Of a stretch of DNA of 64,000 nucleotides, positions 19,726 through 34,614 are shown in pieces. The notes under the pieces were generated by a model. That model saw only the letters and a list, made by a program, of their open reading frames with translations. It was not told the DNA's origin and made no database searches. The position numbers and the translations under genes were made by a program. This DNA comes from Solemya velesiana gill symbiont. Lineage in GTDB: Bacteria; Pseudomonadota; Gammaproteobacteria; Chromatiales; Chromatiaceae. The stretch spans positions 1-64,000 of the forward strand of contig NZ_MPRJ01000001.1 in NCBI RefSeq assembly GCF_002020805.1, given 5' to 3'. Position 1 is the stretch's first letter. Each line of letters begins with the position of its first letter.

Positions 19726-20301
19726 ATGGCACGTATCAACCTCCTACCCTGGCGAGAGAATCTGCGCAAGAAGCGCCAGAGGAATTTCGGGATCGCCGCA
19801 TTCGTTGCTGTTTTGGTAACTGCCGCTGGTTGTGGCGGTGCGTACCTCTACATCGATGGGATGATCAAGCATCAGAACAAGCGCAACAATTACCTCAAAC
19901 AAGAGATTGCTTTAGTTGAGAAGAAGATCCGGGAGATCCAGGAGATCGAGAGGACAAAGGCTCGCCTGATTGCGCGAATGAATGTTATTCAGGAGCTTCA
20001 GGGGAGTCGGCCGGAAATCGTCCACCTGTTTGACGAATTGATAACGACTATTCCGGATGGCGTGTTCCTGACCAGCTTAAAGCAATCAGGGCGTTCGCTG
20101 ACCATGAAAGGCCGTGCACAATCCAATGCGAGGGTATCCACCTACATGCGTAATATCGATGCGTCAAAGTGGTTGTCTGTCCCGAATCTCGAAATCATTT
20201 CCAGCAAAAGCAAAGGCAAAGGTGGTGTAGATGAGATCAGCAGCTTCGATCTCAAGGCTAAACAAGTCACACCCAAGCCAGCCAAGAAGTCCGGGAGGTA
20301 G
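19726..20301 (+). CDS. pilN: type IV pilus alignment protein PilN
   Basis: 191 residues from the ATG at 19726 (MARINLLPWRENLRKKRQRNF). The INLLPWR motif that binds PilM is at the extreme N-terminus, which decides this start over an upstream TTG. One membrane segment (about residues 19-43) is followed by a periplasmic coiled coil and a small ferredoxin-like domain. It starts one base after pilM ends, with GGAG inside the pilM end. The usual partner is PilO. Confidence 0.95.
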   Translation: MARINLLPWRENLRKKRQRNFGIAAFVAVLVTAAGCGGAYLYIDGMIKHQNKRNNYLKQEIALVEKKIREIQEIERTKARLIARMNVIQELQGSRPEIVHLFDELITTIPDGVFLTSLKQSGRSLTMKGRAQSNARVSTYMRNIDASKWLSVPNLEIISSKSKGKGGVDEISSFDLKAKQVTPKPAKKSGR

Positions 20302-20306
20302 CAGCT

Positions 20307-20903
20307 GTGAATCTCCAAGATCTTAACGAACTGGACTTAAGTAACATCGGTGATTGGCCTATGCCGGTCAAGACGGTCCTGGTGCTGATCCTATGTATAG
20401 GTATCGGTGTGGGATGGTACTACTTCAACACCGAAGATCAGTTGAAGGCGCTGAAGAAAGTTGAGCAGCGGGAGCTGAGTCTGCGTAAGGAGTTTGAAGA
20501 GAAGCAGGCGAAAGCAGTCAACCTGGAAAAGTACAAGAAACAGCTGGAAGAGATGAAGCAGTCTTTCGGCGCCATGCTGCGGCAGTTGCCCAACAAGACG
20601 GAAGTTGCCGACCTTCTGGTGGACGTGTCTCAAACCGGGCTGGCTGCGGGGCTCGAGTTTGAACTCTTTGATCCCCAGGGAGAGGTCCGGCGGGAGTTCT
20701 ATTCCGAGTTGCCGATCAAGCTCAAGGTACATGGCAACTACCATGAACTGGGTGAGTTTGTCAGCGGTTTGTCGGCGCTGCCGCGAATTGTGACCATGCA
20801 CAATGTGGATATCACGCCGGTCAAGGATACAACAATCGAGAATCCATTGATCATGACGGCAACAGCTAAAACCTACCGGTATATCGAGGAGGGCGGACAA
20901 TGA
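20307..20903 (+). CDS. pilO: type IV pilus alignment protein PilO
   Basis: 198 residues from a GTG start five bases after pilN. It has a cytoplasmic tail, one membrane segment (about residues 22-40, VKTVLVLILCIGIGVGWYYF), a coiled coil (LKKVEQRELSLRKEFEEKQ) and a periplasmic core with YHELGEFVSGLSALPRIV, the usual PilO signature. It heterodimerises with PilN to link the inner-membrane platform to PilP/PilQ. Confidence 0.95.
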   Translation: MNLQDLNELDLSNIGDWPMPVKTVLVLILCIGIGVGWYYFNTEDQLKALKKVEQRELSLRKEFEEKQAKAVNLEKYKKQLEEMKQSFGAMLRQLPNKTEVADLLVDVSQTGLAAGLEFELFDPQGEVRREFYSELPIKLKVHGNYHELGEFVSGLSALPRIVTMHNVDITPVKDTTIENPLIMTATAKTYRYIEEGGQ

Positions 20904-21427
20904 GGAGCCCGATAACTCGATTTCTGAGATCTGTCATTATTTGCCTCGTTCCACTGTCTCTGCTGGGCTGTGCGGGCGACATGTCTGACCTCAAGAAGTA
21001 TGTGCAAGAGGTCAAGTCTCGAAAAGCTGGACATATCGAACCACTGCCAGAGATAAAACAGGTGGAGACCTATGCATTTGTAGGTGCAGGCCGGGATCCG
21101 TTTTTTCTGGTTGAGGAAGAGGCCCAGGAGGGTGAGATTGCTACAGGGGGAGTCTCGCCTGATACCATACGGCGCAAGGAAGAGCTCGAGAATTACGAAC
21201 TGGATGCCTTACGCATGGTGGGCATACTGGAACAGGATGAGGGTCGCTGGGCATTGATACAGACCAGGGAGAAAACGATTTACCGCGTGCAAGTGGGTAA
21301 CTACATGGGTAAGCACCATGGTCAAATTACCCGAATCACGGAAACGGCGGCTGATTTGACGGAAATTATACCGGATGGGCAGGGCGGCTACCGGGAACGG
21401 CAGGCCTCACTGGCGCTGACAGAGTAA
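20900..21427 (+). CDS. pilP: type IV pilus lipoprotein PilP
   Basis: 175 residues, overlapping the pilO stop by four bases (ATGA). The signal peptide ends in LLGC, so Cys24 is the lipidated residue. The C-terminal beta-sandwich domain (LRMVGILEQDEGRWALIQT... VQVGNYMGKHHGQITRI) contacts the PilQ secretin. Family length is normal. Confidence 0.95.
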   Translation: MRSPITRFLRSVIICLVPLSLLGCAGDMSDLKKYVQEVKSRKAGHIEPLPEIKQVETYAFVGAGRDPFFLVEEEAQEGEIATGGVSPDTIRRKEELENYELDALRMVGILEQDEGRWALIQTREKTIYRVQVGNYMGKHHGQITRITETAADLTEIIPDGQGGYRERQASLALTE

Positions 21428-21443
21428 TTCAGGGGTATGAACA

Positions 21444-23633
21444 ATGATTAAGAAACCGAGTGTAAGTGGACAGCTGAGACGGATGGGTCGCGATCGTCAT
21501 AATCATCGCCGGTATTCCGGGCTTTGGGGCTGCGTCTTGCTGGTTTTACTGTTGGCCGGTGCGATGCCTGTTTTTGCAGCGGATAATGTGCTGAAAGATG
21601 TCAGCTTCTCAACGCTTCCGGGAAACAGCGTAAGGATTACGCTTACTGCAGAAAATCCGGTTGCTGATCCAACAACATTTACTACCGACAACCCTGCCCG
21701 TATCGCGATGGATTTTTATGGCATGGCCAATGGCCTGGCGCAGAAAAATCAGACCATCGGCGTGGGCATGGCGCGAAGCGTCACTGCAATTGAAGCAGGT
21801 GGACGGACCCGCGTGGTGGTCAGCCTGGTTAGTTCCGTTGGGCATTCAATCGAGGTTCGGGACAACAAGGTGTTCGTTACTGTCGAAGGCGGTAGCGCAG
21901 CAGTGGCGCAGGCCCGACCGACGAAGGCCATGTCAGGCGAGGGGGGGGCGACTACCGCAGTAGCGGCAGAGCGCAGAGTGGAAAACGTCGATTTTCGGCG
22001 GGGCCCTGAAGGGGAAGGCCGGATTCAAATTCAGTTGAATGATGCCTCTGCTGTTGTTGATATGCGTGAAGAGGGCGGTCGCGTCGTGCTCGATATCCTC
22101 GATACGGCACTCCCGGAACGCCTGATGCGTAAATTCGATGTGGGCGATTTCGCCACCCCCGTTCGGGTATTCGAGGTTTCTGCGCAAGGTGACGGCGTAC
22201 ATGTTGAAATACAACCAGAAGGCCACTATGAGCATCTGGCTTACCAGGCGGACGAGCTGTTCACCGTGGAGTTCAGGCCACTGACCAAGGAAGAGGAAGA
22301 GGCCATGCAGCGCGCCAAGAAAACCTTCGAGGGTGAGCGTCTATCCCTCAATTTCCAGGACATCGAGGTGCGTTCTGTACTCCAGTTGCTGGCTGATTTC
22401 ACTGGCTTCAACTTGGTGACTTCCGATACGGTTACAGGAAACATTACCTTGCGGTTGAAAAATGTACCCTGGGATCAGGCGCTGGATATCATCCTGAAGG
22501 CCCGGGGTCTTTCCATGCGCAAGAACGGTAACGTGGTCCTGATTGCGCCTACTGAGGAAATTGCTGCGCGAGAGAAACTGGAGCTGGAATCCCAGAAACG
22601 GATAGAGGAGCTGGCTCCGCTCTATTCCGAGTTTATTCAGCTGAGCTATGCCAAGGCGGAAGATATCGCGAAGCTGCTGAAAGGTGAAAGCAACCAGTTG
22701 CTGAGTCCGGAGAGAGGCAATGTGGCGGTGGATGAGCGGACCAACACCCTGCTGGTACGGGATACAGCCGCCAAACTCGAGGATATCAGGCGACTGATAT
22801 CCAAGCTGGATGTGCCTGTCAGGCAGGTATTGATTGAATCCCGGGTGGTCATTGCCAACGACGACTTCCTCAACGAGATGGGCGTAAGGCTTGGCTTCAA
22901 TCGTTCAAACTCCATTCTGGACAATGAAGTGTTGATTGGCGGCGCTCAGCCCGGTCGCCTCGATGGTACCGCCGACCTTGATACCGGTAAATTCATGGAT
23001 GAGGGTGCGGGCATCAATACCGGAGGTAAGGAAAACCTCCTGGTGAATCTGCCGGCAGCAAACGCGCAAAAGCGAGGCGGTGGTTTCAACCTGCTTATCG
23101 GCAAGGTTGGTTCATATCTCCTCCAGCTCGAATTGCAGGCGCTGCAACAGGAAGGGCGGGGCGAGATCGTTTCCAGTCCCAGGGTGATTACCTCCGACAA
23201 ATCTCCTGCAAGCATCAAGCAGGGTGTGGAGATTCCTTACCAGGAGGCCTCTTCCAGCGGTGCTACCAGCGTTTCGTTCAAAGAAGCTGTGCTCAGGCTC
23301 GACGTAACGCCTCAGATTACTCCGGATGACCGTGTGATCATGGAGTTGAATATATCTAAGGATAATCCCGATTTCTCCAGATCGGTTGGTGGTGTGCCCC
23401 CGGTGGATACCAGGGAAATTGATACCACGGTCCTGGTCGACAATGGTGAGACGGTCGTGCTGGGTGGTGTATTTGAAAAGACCGACTCCAGCAGCATCGA
23501 GCGGATTCCTTTCTTTGGCGATCTCCCCTATGTCGGTTTTCTGTTCAAGACAGAGCTGCGGAGGGATGATAACAAGGAGCTGCTGATCTTTGTGACACCC
23601 AAGATCCTGAAGGATTCATTGGGCGCTCGATAA
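21444..23633 (+). CDS. pilQ: type IV pilus secretin PilQ
   Basis: 729 residues, the outer-membrane pore for the pilus. The order is a signal peptide after a longer than usual basic N-terminus (cleavage near PVFAADN), two AMIN domains (about residues 50-290) that bind peptidoglycan, a secretin/TonB N-terminal domain (LSLNFQDIEVRSVLQLLADF), an N1 domain (LSYAKAEDIAKLL, ERTNTLLVRDT) and the secretin beta-barrel with VSSPRVITSDKSPASIKQG and the C-terminal ELLIFVTPKIL. It closes the pil operon and is followed by a strong terminator. Confidence 0.96.
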   Translation: MIKKPSVSGQLRRMGRDRHNHRRYSGLWGCVLLVLLLAGAMPVFAADNVLKDVSFSTLPGNSVRITLTAENPVADPTTFTTDNPARIAMDFYGMANGLAQKNQTIGVGMARSVTAIEAGGRTRVVVSLVSSVGHSIEVRDNKVFVTVEGGSAAVAQARPTKAMSGEGGATTAVAAERRVENVDFRRGPEGEGRIQIQLNDASAVVDMREEGGRVVLDILDTALPERLMRKFDVGDFATPVRVFEVSAQGDGVHVEIQPEGHYEHLAYQADELFTVEFRPLTKEEEEAMQRAKKTFEGERLSLNFQDIEVRSVLQLLADFTGFNLVTSDTVTGNITLRLKNVPWDQALDIILKARGLSMRKNGNVVLIAPTEEIAAREKLELESQKRIEELAPLYSEFIQLSYAKAEDIAKLLKGESNQLLSPERGNVAVDERTNTLLVRDTAAKLEDIRRLISKLDVPVRQVLIESRVVIANDDFLNEMGVRLGFNRSNSILDNEVLIGGAQPGRLDGTADLDTGKFMDEGAGINTGGKENLLVNLPAANAQKRGGGFNLLIGKVGSYLLQLELQALQQEGRGEIVSSPRVITSDKSPASIKQGVEIPYQEASSSGATSVSFKEAVLRLDVTPQITPDDRVIMELNISKDNPDFSRSVGGVPPVDTREIDTTVLVDNGETVVLGGVFEKTDSSSIERIPFFGDLPYVGFLFKTELRRDDNKELLIFVTPKILKDSLGAR

Positions 23634-23659
23634 CAGGATGTGAATTATCCGAAATTAGA

Positions 23660-23688
23660 GGGCCTGCCGTTTGGCAGGCCCTTTTTTT
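23660..23688 (+). terminator. rho-independent terminator of the pil operon
   Basis: GGGCCTGCC-GTTT-GGCAGGCCC forms a nine-base perfect stem (23660-23681), followed by seven T. Confidence 0.9.
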
Positions 23689-23736
23689 ATCTTTGTTGTT
23701 CTTGCCAGCAGCGAAGTTATCTGGCATATCTCCTCT

Positions 23737-24252
23737 ATGACGCGCATTAAGAATATTTTCCTGGTCGGCCCCATGGGTGCAGGCAAAACAACGATAGGCC
23801 GCCAGCTGGCTGAACTGTTGGGCCTGGATTTTGATGACAGCGACAAGGAGTTGCAGCGCAGGACCGGCGTTGATATCCCGACTATTTTCGATTTTGAGGG
23901 TGAAGATGGGTTCCGGAGGCGCGAAAAAGCGGTCATCGATGAGCTGACCCAGCGCGAAGGGATTGTGCTTGCTACCGGTGGTGGTGCGGTTCTTGATCCT
24001 GAAAACCGGGGATGGCTTTCGGGGCGTGGGTTTGTCGTCTACCTGTATTGCAGTCCCGAGCAGCAGTATGAACGCACCTTGCGGGACAGGAGTCGCCCAC
24101 TACTTCAGACTGAAGATCCACTCTCCAGGCTCAAGGCCCTGATGGAGCAGCGTGATCCGCTCTACAGACAAGTCGCTGACATCGTGGTGCAGAGTGAAAA
24201 GCGTAGTGCCGCGTCTGTTGCAAAGGAGATCATGCGTAAGATTCAGGAGTGA
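23737..24252 (+). CDS. aroK: shikimate kinase
   Basis: 171 residues from the ATG at 23737 (MTRIKNIFLVGPMGAGKTTIG). Longer in-frame starts would lie in the pil terminator and were rejected. The P-loop is GPMGAGKT. The shikimate-binding DSDKELQRRTG and FR (EDGFRRREK), and LATGGGAVL, are in place. It phosphorylates shikimate in the chorismate pathway. There is no clear ribosome site. The gene is followed by aroB and damX, the conserved gammaproteobacterial order. Confidence 0.96.
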   Translation: MTRIKNIFLVGPMGAGKTTIGRQLAELLGLDFDDSDKELQRRTGVDIPTIFDFEGEDGFRRREKAVIDELTQREGIVLATGGGAVLDPENRGWLSGRGFVVYLYCSPEQQYERTLRDRSRPLLQTEDPLSRLKALMEQRDPLYRQVADIVVQSEKRSAASVAKEIMRKIQE

Positions 24253-24340
24253 CTTGGACAGTTCAGTGCCGGTTTGAAAAATTGCCGACTGTTGGCGGTT
24301 TCATGCGATTTACATTGTTTTTCATGGTTGTTAGCTAAAT

Positions 24341-25432
24341 ATGAGTGCAGATACCCGAATTTTGAATGTTGACCTGGGGGTCAGAAGTTATCCGATCTAT
24401 ATCGGCTCCGGTCTTTTGGGTGATGCAGAGATCTATCGCCGCCATATCCCGGGGGAGCGGGTGATGGTGGTTACGAATGAGACTGTCGGTCCGCTTTATC
24501 TGAAGCAGGTACTCGCAGCGCTCGGTGACTACCAGGTGGAGACCGTTGTGCTTCCAGACGGCGAAAAGTACAAAACCCTGGAGACATGGCAGCGGATTTT
24601 CGATGGCCTGTTGGAACGCAGGTTTGACAGGCAGTGTACGGTTTTGGCGCTGGGTGGCGGCGTGGTTGGCGATATAGCCGGATTTGCGGCTGCCTGCTAC
24701 CAGCGAGGCGTGCACTTTATCCAGGTGCCGACTACCCTGCTTGCCCAGGTTGACTCGTCAGTGGGAGGGAAAACCGGGGTAAACCATCCTTTGGGGAAAA
24801 ACATGATCGGTGCTTTTTATCAGCCCCGGTGTGTCATCGCGGATACGGATTCGCTGAATACCCTGGATGATCGTCAGCTGTCCGCTGGATTGGCTGAAGT
24901 CATAAAATACGGTTTGATCAGCGATTTGCCATTTTTTGAATGGTTGGAGTCCAATATTGAACGACTCCTTTCCAGGGAGCCGGAAGCCCTGATTTATGCA
25001 ATAGAGCGATCCTGTCAGGACAAGGCAGACGTTGTTGCCGCTGATGAGCTTGAAGCCGGGAAGCGGGCACTGCTCAATTTGGGTCACACGTTCGGGCACG
25101 CCATTGAAACCGGTGTCGGTTATGGGGAGTGGCTCCATGGTGAAGCTGTCGCTGCGGGCGTGTGCATGGCCGGCGAACTCTCGCGACGCCTTGGTTGGTT
25201 GTCTGCCGAGAAACTGTACCGCATTGTTGAGCTTGTCAGCAAGGCAAATCTGCCAACAGTGCCGCCTGAGAATATCGGACGTAGCCAGTTTCTGGAATTG
25301 ATGGCAGTGGATAAGAAAGTGGTCTCTGGCAAGCTGCGGCTGGTCTTGATGCAGGGATTGGGTCAGTCCGTTATAACTGGTGATTTTGATACTGCAGAAC
25401 TGCAGAATACCTTGGATGAATACGGAAGATAG
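24341..25432 (+). CDS. aroB: 3-dehydroquinate synthase
   Basis: 363 residues. It converts DAHP to dehydroquinate with catalytic NAD+ and a metal. Blocks include [49 protein letters not shown] and the metal ligands in [12 protein letters not shown] and HGEAVAAG. It lies 88 bases after aroK and is probably in one transcript with aroK and damX. Confidence 0.97.
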   Translation: MSADTRILNVDLGVRSYPIYIGSGLLGDAEIYRRHIPGERVMVVTNETVGPLYLKQVLAALGDYQVETVVLPDGEKYKTLETWQRIFDGLLERRFDRQCTVLALGGGVVGDIAGFAAACYQRGVHFIQVPTTLLAQVDSSVGGKTGVNHPLGKNMIGAFYQPRCVIADTDSLNTLDDRQLSAGLAEVIKYGLISDLPFFEWLESNIERLLSREPEALIYAIERSCQDKADVVAADELEAGKRALLNLGHTFGHAIETGVGYGEWLHGEAVAAGVCMAGELSRRLGWLSAEKLYRIVELVSKANLPTVPPENIGRSQFLELMAVDKKVVSGKLRLVLMQGLGQSVITGDFDTAELQNTLDEYGR

Positions 25433-25460
25433 AAACCAGGAGCAACAAACTGGCGGAGCT

Positions 25461-27065
25461 ATGACTGATTTCGGCCTGAAATCAGAAGAGGACTATTTTT
25501 CGCTGCCTGAGCTGGATCAGCGTCTCGATCTGCTGTTTCACCTGGCTGAAAACAGTGACCGTATTCCCCTGGTGAGAGGCGGGCAGGGGCTAGGTAAGAC
25601 GATGATGCTTGACCGGCTTGAGCTGAAAGCGCAGCCGAATTGGCAGATGTGCAGGATTTTAGCGGATCCGATGCTGCAGCCCGAGCAGTTGTTTGATCGC
25701 CTGGGGCTGTGTGTTCAGGCGCTGGAAGGCGTAAGTGTCGATACCTTGGTGCGCCGGTTCGAGGATCTCCAAAACGAAGGCGTTTTGGTCGTTGTTGCAG
25801 TGGATGATGCCCATCTCCTACCGGTATCCACGATTATTGCATTACTGAGGCTTTCCGAGAGGAGAGTCGGTGAACTCCCGCTTGTTAAGGTGGTTCTGTT
25901 TGCGGACCCGGAGATTGATGGACACCTGAAGACACCCCAGATCCAGGCGATGAACCTGCAGTCACTGCAGATTCTGGATCTACACCCATTTGATGCGGAT
26001 CAGGCGAAGGCCTATGTTCAGCATATCCTTGCCGGGCATGGCATGGACCAAACCAGTTTTCCTGTAAAGGAGCAGGCTGTTGAGCGCCTGATCAAAGAGA
26101 GCCGTGGAATACCGTCGATAATTGAAGCCCGTGTTCGTGAGCTGTTGGGTCAAGGACCGGATCCGGATCTTCCGGAGGCAAAGGCATCAGGGAGGGGGCT
26201 CCTTTCGGATTTGTCTGGGCCAGCGCTTATTGGTATTGGCCTGGTAGTCTTGCTCGTTGTGGCTGCCTTGATATTCCAGGATCACATAAACACACTGTTC
26301 GAAGATGAAAAGTTGGCTGAGCAGGTTTTGCCTGAAATCAGCACAGCTAGAGAAAAGGTGGTTCCCCTGCAGCTTCCCGCAGAAGAGGAGGCAAAGGCCT
26401 CGGTTCCGGCCGTCAAGTCGCCCGGTGTTGAAAAGCCGCAGGAGGTGAGCGAGGCAGAGCCGTCGCGGTCGGTGGATGATGCAGCCACCCCGGTTGTTGC
26501 AGATGCGGGATTGAGCCAGGACCAGGAGGGACTGGTAGAGTCCCCGGCGGTGGATGTAGCGTCCGAGGTGACTGTCTCTGAAGAAGGGGTGAGTGTGCAG
26601 CCACAACTCGCTGAAGCAGCCAAGGAATCCCCTTCGGAGGAGGACGCGGGCTCGAGTTCACTGGCCACCCTTGCGCAAGAGGTTGAAATCAAGGGGCAGG
26701 TGACAACAGCTGTAGTCAAACAGGATGTGGCTCCGGCGTCAGCGCTGGTGAGAGAAGCCGGCCATGACCCTTACGCCTGGTTCCTGAGGCAGAAGCCAAC
26801 CGACTATACGCTTCAGCTTGTCGGCCTTGGCAGCGAGGCGGCAGCAAAAAAATTCATTTCAAAACATGGTATTACAGGTAGTGGCAGGGTCTTTCGCTCA
26901 ACCTTGAACGGGCGTCCCTGGTACTCGGTGGTTTACGGGGTATTTGCCAATAGAGAGGCTGCAGTTAAAGGTCGTGAGCAATTGCCAGCTGGTTTAAACA
27001 TAAACAAGACCGGCGTCTGGCCCAGATCCTACGCTTCGATTCAGGACACAATCAAAAAACGCTGA
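25461..27065 (+). CDS. damX: SPOR-domain cell-division protein DamX
   Basis: 534 residues from the ATG at 25461 (MTDFGLKSEEDYFSLPELDQRL), preceded by GGCGGAG. Starts at 25380 or 25416 would overlap aroB further. An AAA-like N-terminal domain (RGGQGLGKTMMLDRL Walker A, VVAVDDAHLL Walker B) is followed by one membrane segment (GIGLVVLLVVAALIF, about residue 250), a long low-complexity Glu/Val/Ser/Pro linker and a C-terminal SPOR domain (DYTLQLVGLGSEAAAKKFI) that binds denuded septal peptidoglycan. Confidence 0.9.
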   Translation: MTDFGLKSEEDYFSLPELDQRLDLLFHLAENSDRIPLVRGGQGLGKTMMLDRLELKAQPNWQMCRILADPMLQPEQLFDRLGLCVQALEGVSVDTLVRRFEDLQNEGVLVVVAVDDAHLLPVSTIIALLRLSERRVGELPLVKVVLFADPEIDGHLKTPQIQAMNLQSLQILDLHPFDADQAKAYVQHILAGHGMDQTSFPVKEQAVERLIKESRGIPSIIEARVRELLGQGPDPDLPEAKASGRGLLSDLSGPALIGIGLVVLLVVAALIFQDHINTLFEDEKLAEQVLPEISTAREKVVPLQLPAEEEAKASVPAVKSPGVEKPQEVSEAEPSRSVDDAATPVVADAGLSQDQEGLVESPAVDVASEVTVSEEGVSVQPQLAEAAKESPSEEDAGSSSLATLAQEVEIKGQVTTAVVKQDVAPASALVREAGHDPYAWFLRQKPTDYTLQLVGLGSEAAAKKFISKHGITGSGRVFRSTLNGRPWYSVVYGVFANREAAVKGREQLPAGLNINKTGVWPRSYASIQDTIKKR

Positions 27066-27088
27066 AAAGATCCTTTTCCACATTTTTT
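27064..27088 (+). terminator. weak terminator-like hairpin at damX end
   Basis: GAAAAG-ATC-CTTTTC (27064-27078) forms a small AT-rich stem, and six T follow at 27083-27088. It overlaps the damX stop codon. Confidence 0.4.
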
Positions 27089-27160
27089 GATACGAATATT
27101 TTTCCCCGATGCGGGTTCAAAAAACTGGCCTGATTGCCAATTCTCCAGTATCCTACGCGG

Positions 27161-27230
27161 TTCCGTTCGCCGGTTCCGTTCGCCGGTTCCGTTCGCCGGT
27201 TCCGTTCGCCGGTTCCGTTCGCCGGTTCCG
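27161..27230. repeat. 13-bp minisatellite, 5.4 copies
   Basis: The unit TTCCGTTCGCCGG is repeated five times without a mismatch (27161-27225) and a sixth copy stops after TTCCG. It lies in the 290-base gap between damX and gltB, about 125 bases before the gltB ATG, so it may be in the gltB leader or promoter region. Perfect identity of copies suggests recent slippage. Confidence 0.92.
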
Positions 27231-27355
27231 GCTGACTTTTGGAAAGCCGAGAATGGGTGGCATTGGTGGCCCCGGTTCAATTGCCGGGGTGTGTAGTCCA
27301 ACAGATAGAAAAAGGTAGGGGTTTCATCCCTGCCTGAAATAAGACGAGGTTTGCG

Positions 27356-31999
<4,644 letters not shown>

Positions 32000-32001
32000 T
32001 C

Positions 32002-33453
32002 ATGGGTAAGCCCACAGGTTTCATGGAGTATCCACGCCAGGACCGGAGCTACGCGCCGGTATCCGACCGGGTCACTCATTATGACGAGTTCAGCATTCCC
32101 CTGACCGATGACGAGATGGGTATACAGGGTGCACGCTGCATGGATTGCGGCATTCCCTTCTGCCACCAGGGGTGTCCGGTCAATAACATCATTCCCGACT
32201 GGAACGACCTGGTCTACAAGCAGGACTGGCAGTCGGCTATCGATACGCTGCACTCCACCAACAACTTTCCGGAGTTCACCGGTCGTATCTGCCCTGCGCC
32301 CTGCCAGGAGGCCTGTACCCTGAATCTTCAGGACGATCCGGTCACCATCAAGAACGTTGAGCTTTCCATCGTGGAGAAGGCGTGGGAAGAGGGCTGGATC
32401 CAGCCCCAGATACCCCGTCACAAGAGCGGCAAGCGTGTTGCTGTGGTGGGATCAGGCCCTGCCGGCCTGGCAGCTGCCCAGCAGTTGGCCCGTGCCGGTC
32501 ACTCTGTTGCGGTTTACGAGCGCCAGAACCGCATTGGCGGGCTGTTGCGCTACGGTATTCCCGACTTCAAGCTCAACAAGAAAGTGATCGATCGCCGCAT
32601 GGCACAGATGCGTGCCGAGGGTGTAGAGTTCCACGCCAACACCCATATCGGCGTCAATTTGCCTGCCAAGAAGCTGTCGGAGGCGTTCGATGCAGTGGTT
32701 CTGGCCGGTGGTTCGGAGCAGCCCCGTGATCTGCCGGTGCCCGGTCGTGAACTCAGCGGCGTCCATTTCGCCATGGACTTCCTGCGCACCAACAGCCGCC
32801 GGGTCCAGGGTGACGTGATTCCCGATGAGGAGTTCATCTCTGCTGAAGGCAAGCACGTTGTGGTCATCGGTGGTGGTGATACCGGCTCCGACTGTATCGG
32901 TACCTCTAACCGTCATGGTGCGGTTACCGTCACCCAGATCGAGATCTTGCCCCAGCCCCCAGAGAAAGAAGAGAAGGGCACCACCTGGCCCTATTGGCCC
33001 AACAAGATGCGCACCTCCACCTCCCAGGAAGAGGGATGTGAGCGCATGTGGTGCGTGGCCACCAAGGAGTTTCTGGACGACGGCAACGGCAATGTGAAAG
33101 CAGTGCGCTGCGTAAAGGTCGAGTGGGAAAACGAGGGTGGCAGCTGGAAAATGAACGAGATCGAAGGCTCAGAGTTCGAACTCAAAGCCGATCTGGTGAC
33201 CCTGGCCATGGGCTTTGCACACCCTGTTCACGAGGGTATGCTCAAGGAGCTGGCCGTGGACCTGGATGAGCGCGGCAACGTCAAGGGCGACACCGAGGGT
33301 GTTGATGCCTACAAGACCTCCATCGATGGCGTTTTCGCCGCAGGCGACATGCGTCGGGGCCAGTCCCTGGTGGTCTGGGCGATCCGCGAGGGTCGCCAAT
33401 GTGCCCGCGCGGTGGATGAGTACCTGATGGGTGTATCCGATCTGCCACGCTGA
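32002..33453 (+). CDS. gltD: glutamate synthase, small (beta) subunit
   Basis: 483 residues. N-terminal cysteines for two [4Fe-4S] clusters lie in [17 protein letters not shown] and [11 protein letters not shown]. The FAD site is [16 protein letters not shown] and the NADPH site is [14 protein letters not shown]. It feeds electrons from NADPH to GltB. It starts directly after gltB and ends in a UUCG-loop terminator. Confidence 0.97.
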   Translation: MGKPTGFMEYPRQDRSYAPVSDRVTHYDEFSIPLTDDEMGIQGARCMDCGIPFCHQGCPVNNIIPDWNDLVYKQDWQSAIDTLHSTNNFPEFTGRICPAPCQEACTLNLQDDPVTIKNVELSIVEKAWEEGWIQPQIPRHKSGKRVAVVGSGPAGLAAAQQLARAGHSVAVYERQNRIGGLLRYGIPDFKLNKKVIDRRMAQMRAEGVEFHANTHIGVNLPAKKLSEAFDAVVLAGGSEQPRDLPVPGRELSGVHFAMDFLRTNSRRVQGDVIPDEEFISAEGKHVVVIGGGDTGSDCIGTSNRHGAVTVTQIEILPQPPEKEEKGTTWPYWPNKMRTSTSQEEGCERMWCVATKEFLDDGNGNVKAVRCVKVEWENEGGSWKMNEIEGSEFELKADLVTLAMGFAHPVHEGMLKELAVDLDERGNVKGDTEGVDAYKTSIDGVFAAGDMRRGQSLVVWAIREGRQCARAVDEYLMGVSDLPR

Positions 33454-33468
33454 TTGGTATCGAACGGG

Positions 33469-33496
33469 AATGGCGGCTTCGGTCGCCATTTCTTTT
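33469..33496 (+). terminator. rho-independent terminator of gltBD
   Basis: AATGGCG (33469-33475) pairs with CGCCATT (33484-33490). The inner bases GCTTCGGT close on a stable TTCG tetraloop, and TCTTTT follows. Confidence 0.8.
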
Positions 33497-33532
33497 GCAT
33501 AAGAATAATTAGTCACTACCGGGGATATTTCT

Positions 33533-34603
33533 GTGAGCGAACTGAAGAACGATCGTTTCCTTCGCGCCCTGATGCGCGAACCTGTTGATATGACCCCTGT
33601 CTGGATGATGCGCCAGGCCGGGCGTTACCTGCCCGAGTACCGGGCCACCCGCGCCAAGGCGGGCAGCTTCATGGATCTGTGCAAGAGCCCGGAACTTGCC
33701 TGCGAAGTCACCATTCAGCCCCTGGATCGTTTCTCCCTGGATGCGGCGATTCTCTTTTCCGATATCCTCACCATCCCCGACGCCATGGGCCTGGGTCTCT
33801 ACTTCACCGAGGGCGAGGGTCCCAGGTTTGAGCGTCCGATTCGCGATGCTGCAGGTGTGGAGGCACTGGGTGTACCCGATCCGGAGGGTGAACTGAAATA
33901 CGTGATGAATGCGGTACGCACCATCCGCCGGGAGCTGGACGGGCGTGTGCCCCTGATCGGCTTCTCAGGCAGCCCGTGGACCCTGGCCACCTACATGGTG
34001 GAGGGTGGTGGCACCAAGAACTTCGCCCAGGTGAAGGGCATGATGTTCGATCGCCCCGATCTTATGTATGCCTTGCTGGAGAAGACTGCAGACTCCGTCA
34101 TCGCCTATCTCAATGCACAGGTCGCTGCCGGTGCCCAGGCTTTGATGATTTTCGATACCTGGGGTGGCGTATTGAGTCCCAGCGACTACAAGCAGTTCTC
34201 CCTGGACTACATGCAACGCATCGTCGAGGGACTGACCCGCGAGAGTGAAGGACGCAAGGTACCTGTCATCCTCTTCACCAAGGGGGGCGGCCAGTGGCTG
34301 CAGATGATGGCCGATACCGGCTGTGACGGCCTGGGTGTGGACTGGACTACCGACCTGGCGGATGCCAGAGCAAGGGTTCAGGACAAGGTGGCCCTGCAGG
34401 GCAATATCGATCCCTGCATTCTCTATGCATCACCCGAGCGAATCCGCGACGAGGTGGGGCGTGTGCTCGCCAGTTATGGCAAGGGCACGGGGCACGTCTT
34501 CAACCTGGGGCACGGTATTCATCCTAATGTGAATCCGGAGCATGCCGGTGCCCTGGTGGATGCGGTGCACGAGTTGAGCGTGCCTTATCACGCAGAAGGC
34601 TGA
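33533..34603 (+). CDS. hemE: uroporphyrinogen decarboxylase
   Basis: 356 residues from a GTG start preceded by GGGGATATT. It decarboxylates uroporphyrinogen III to coproporphyrinogen III. Signatures are [13 protein letters not shown] (Arg clamp), the aspartate of [25 protein letters not shown] and [11 protein letters not shown]. It lies downstream of gltD, as in many gammaproteobacteria. Confidence 0.97.
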   Translation: MSELKNDRFLRALMREPVDMTPVWMMRQAGRYLPEYRATRAKAGSFMDLCKSPELACEVTIQPLDRFSLDAAILFSDILTIPDAMGLGLYFTEGEGPRFERPIRDAAGVEALGVPDPEGELKYVMNAVRTIRRELDGRVPLIGFSGSPWTLATYMVEGGGTKNFAQVKGMMFDRPDLMYALLEKTADSVIAYLNAQVAAGAQALMIFDTWGGVLSPSDYKQFSLDYMQRIVEGLTRESEGRKVPVILFTKGGGQWLQMMADTGCDGLGVDWTTDLADARARVQDKVALQGNIDPCILYASPERIRDEVGRVLASYGKGTGHVFNLGHGIHPNVNPEHAGALVDAVHELSVPYHAEG

Positions 34604-34614
34604 ACGGCCGGTCT

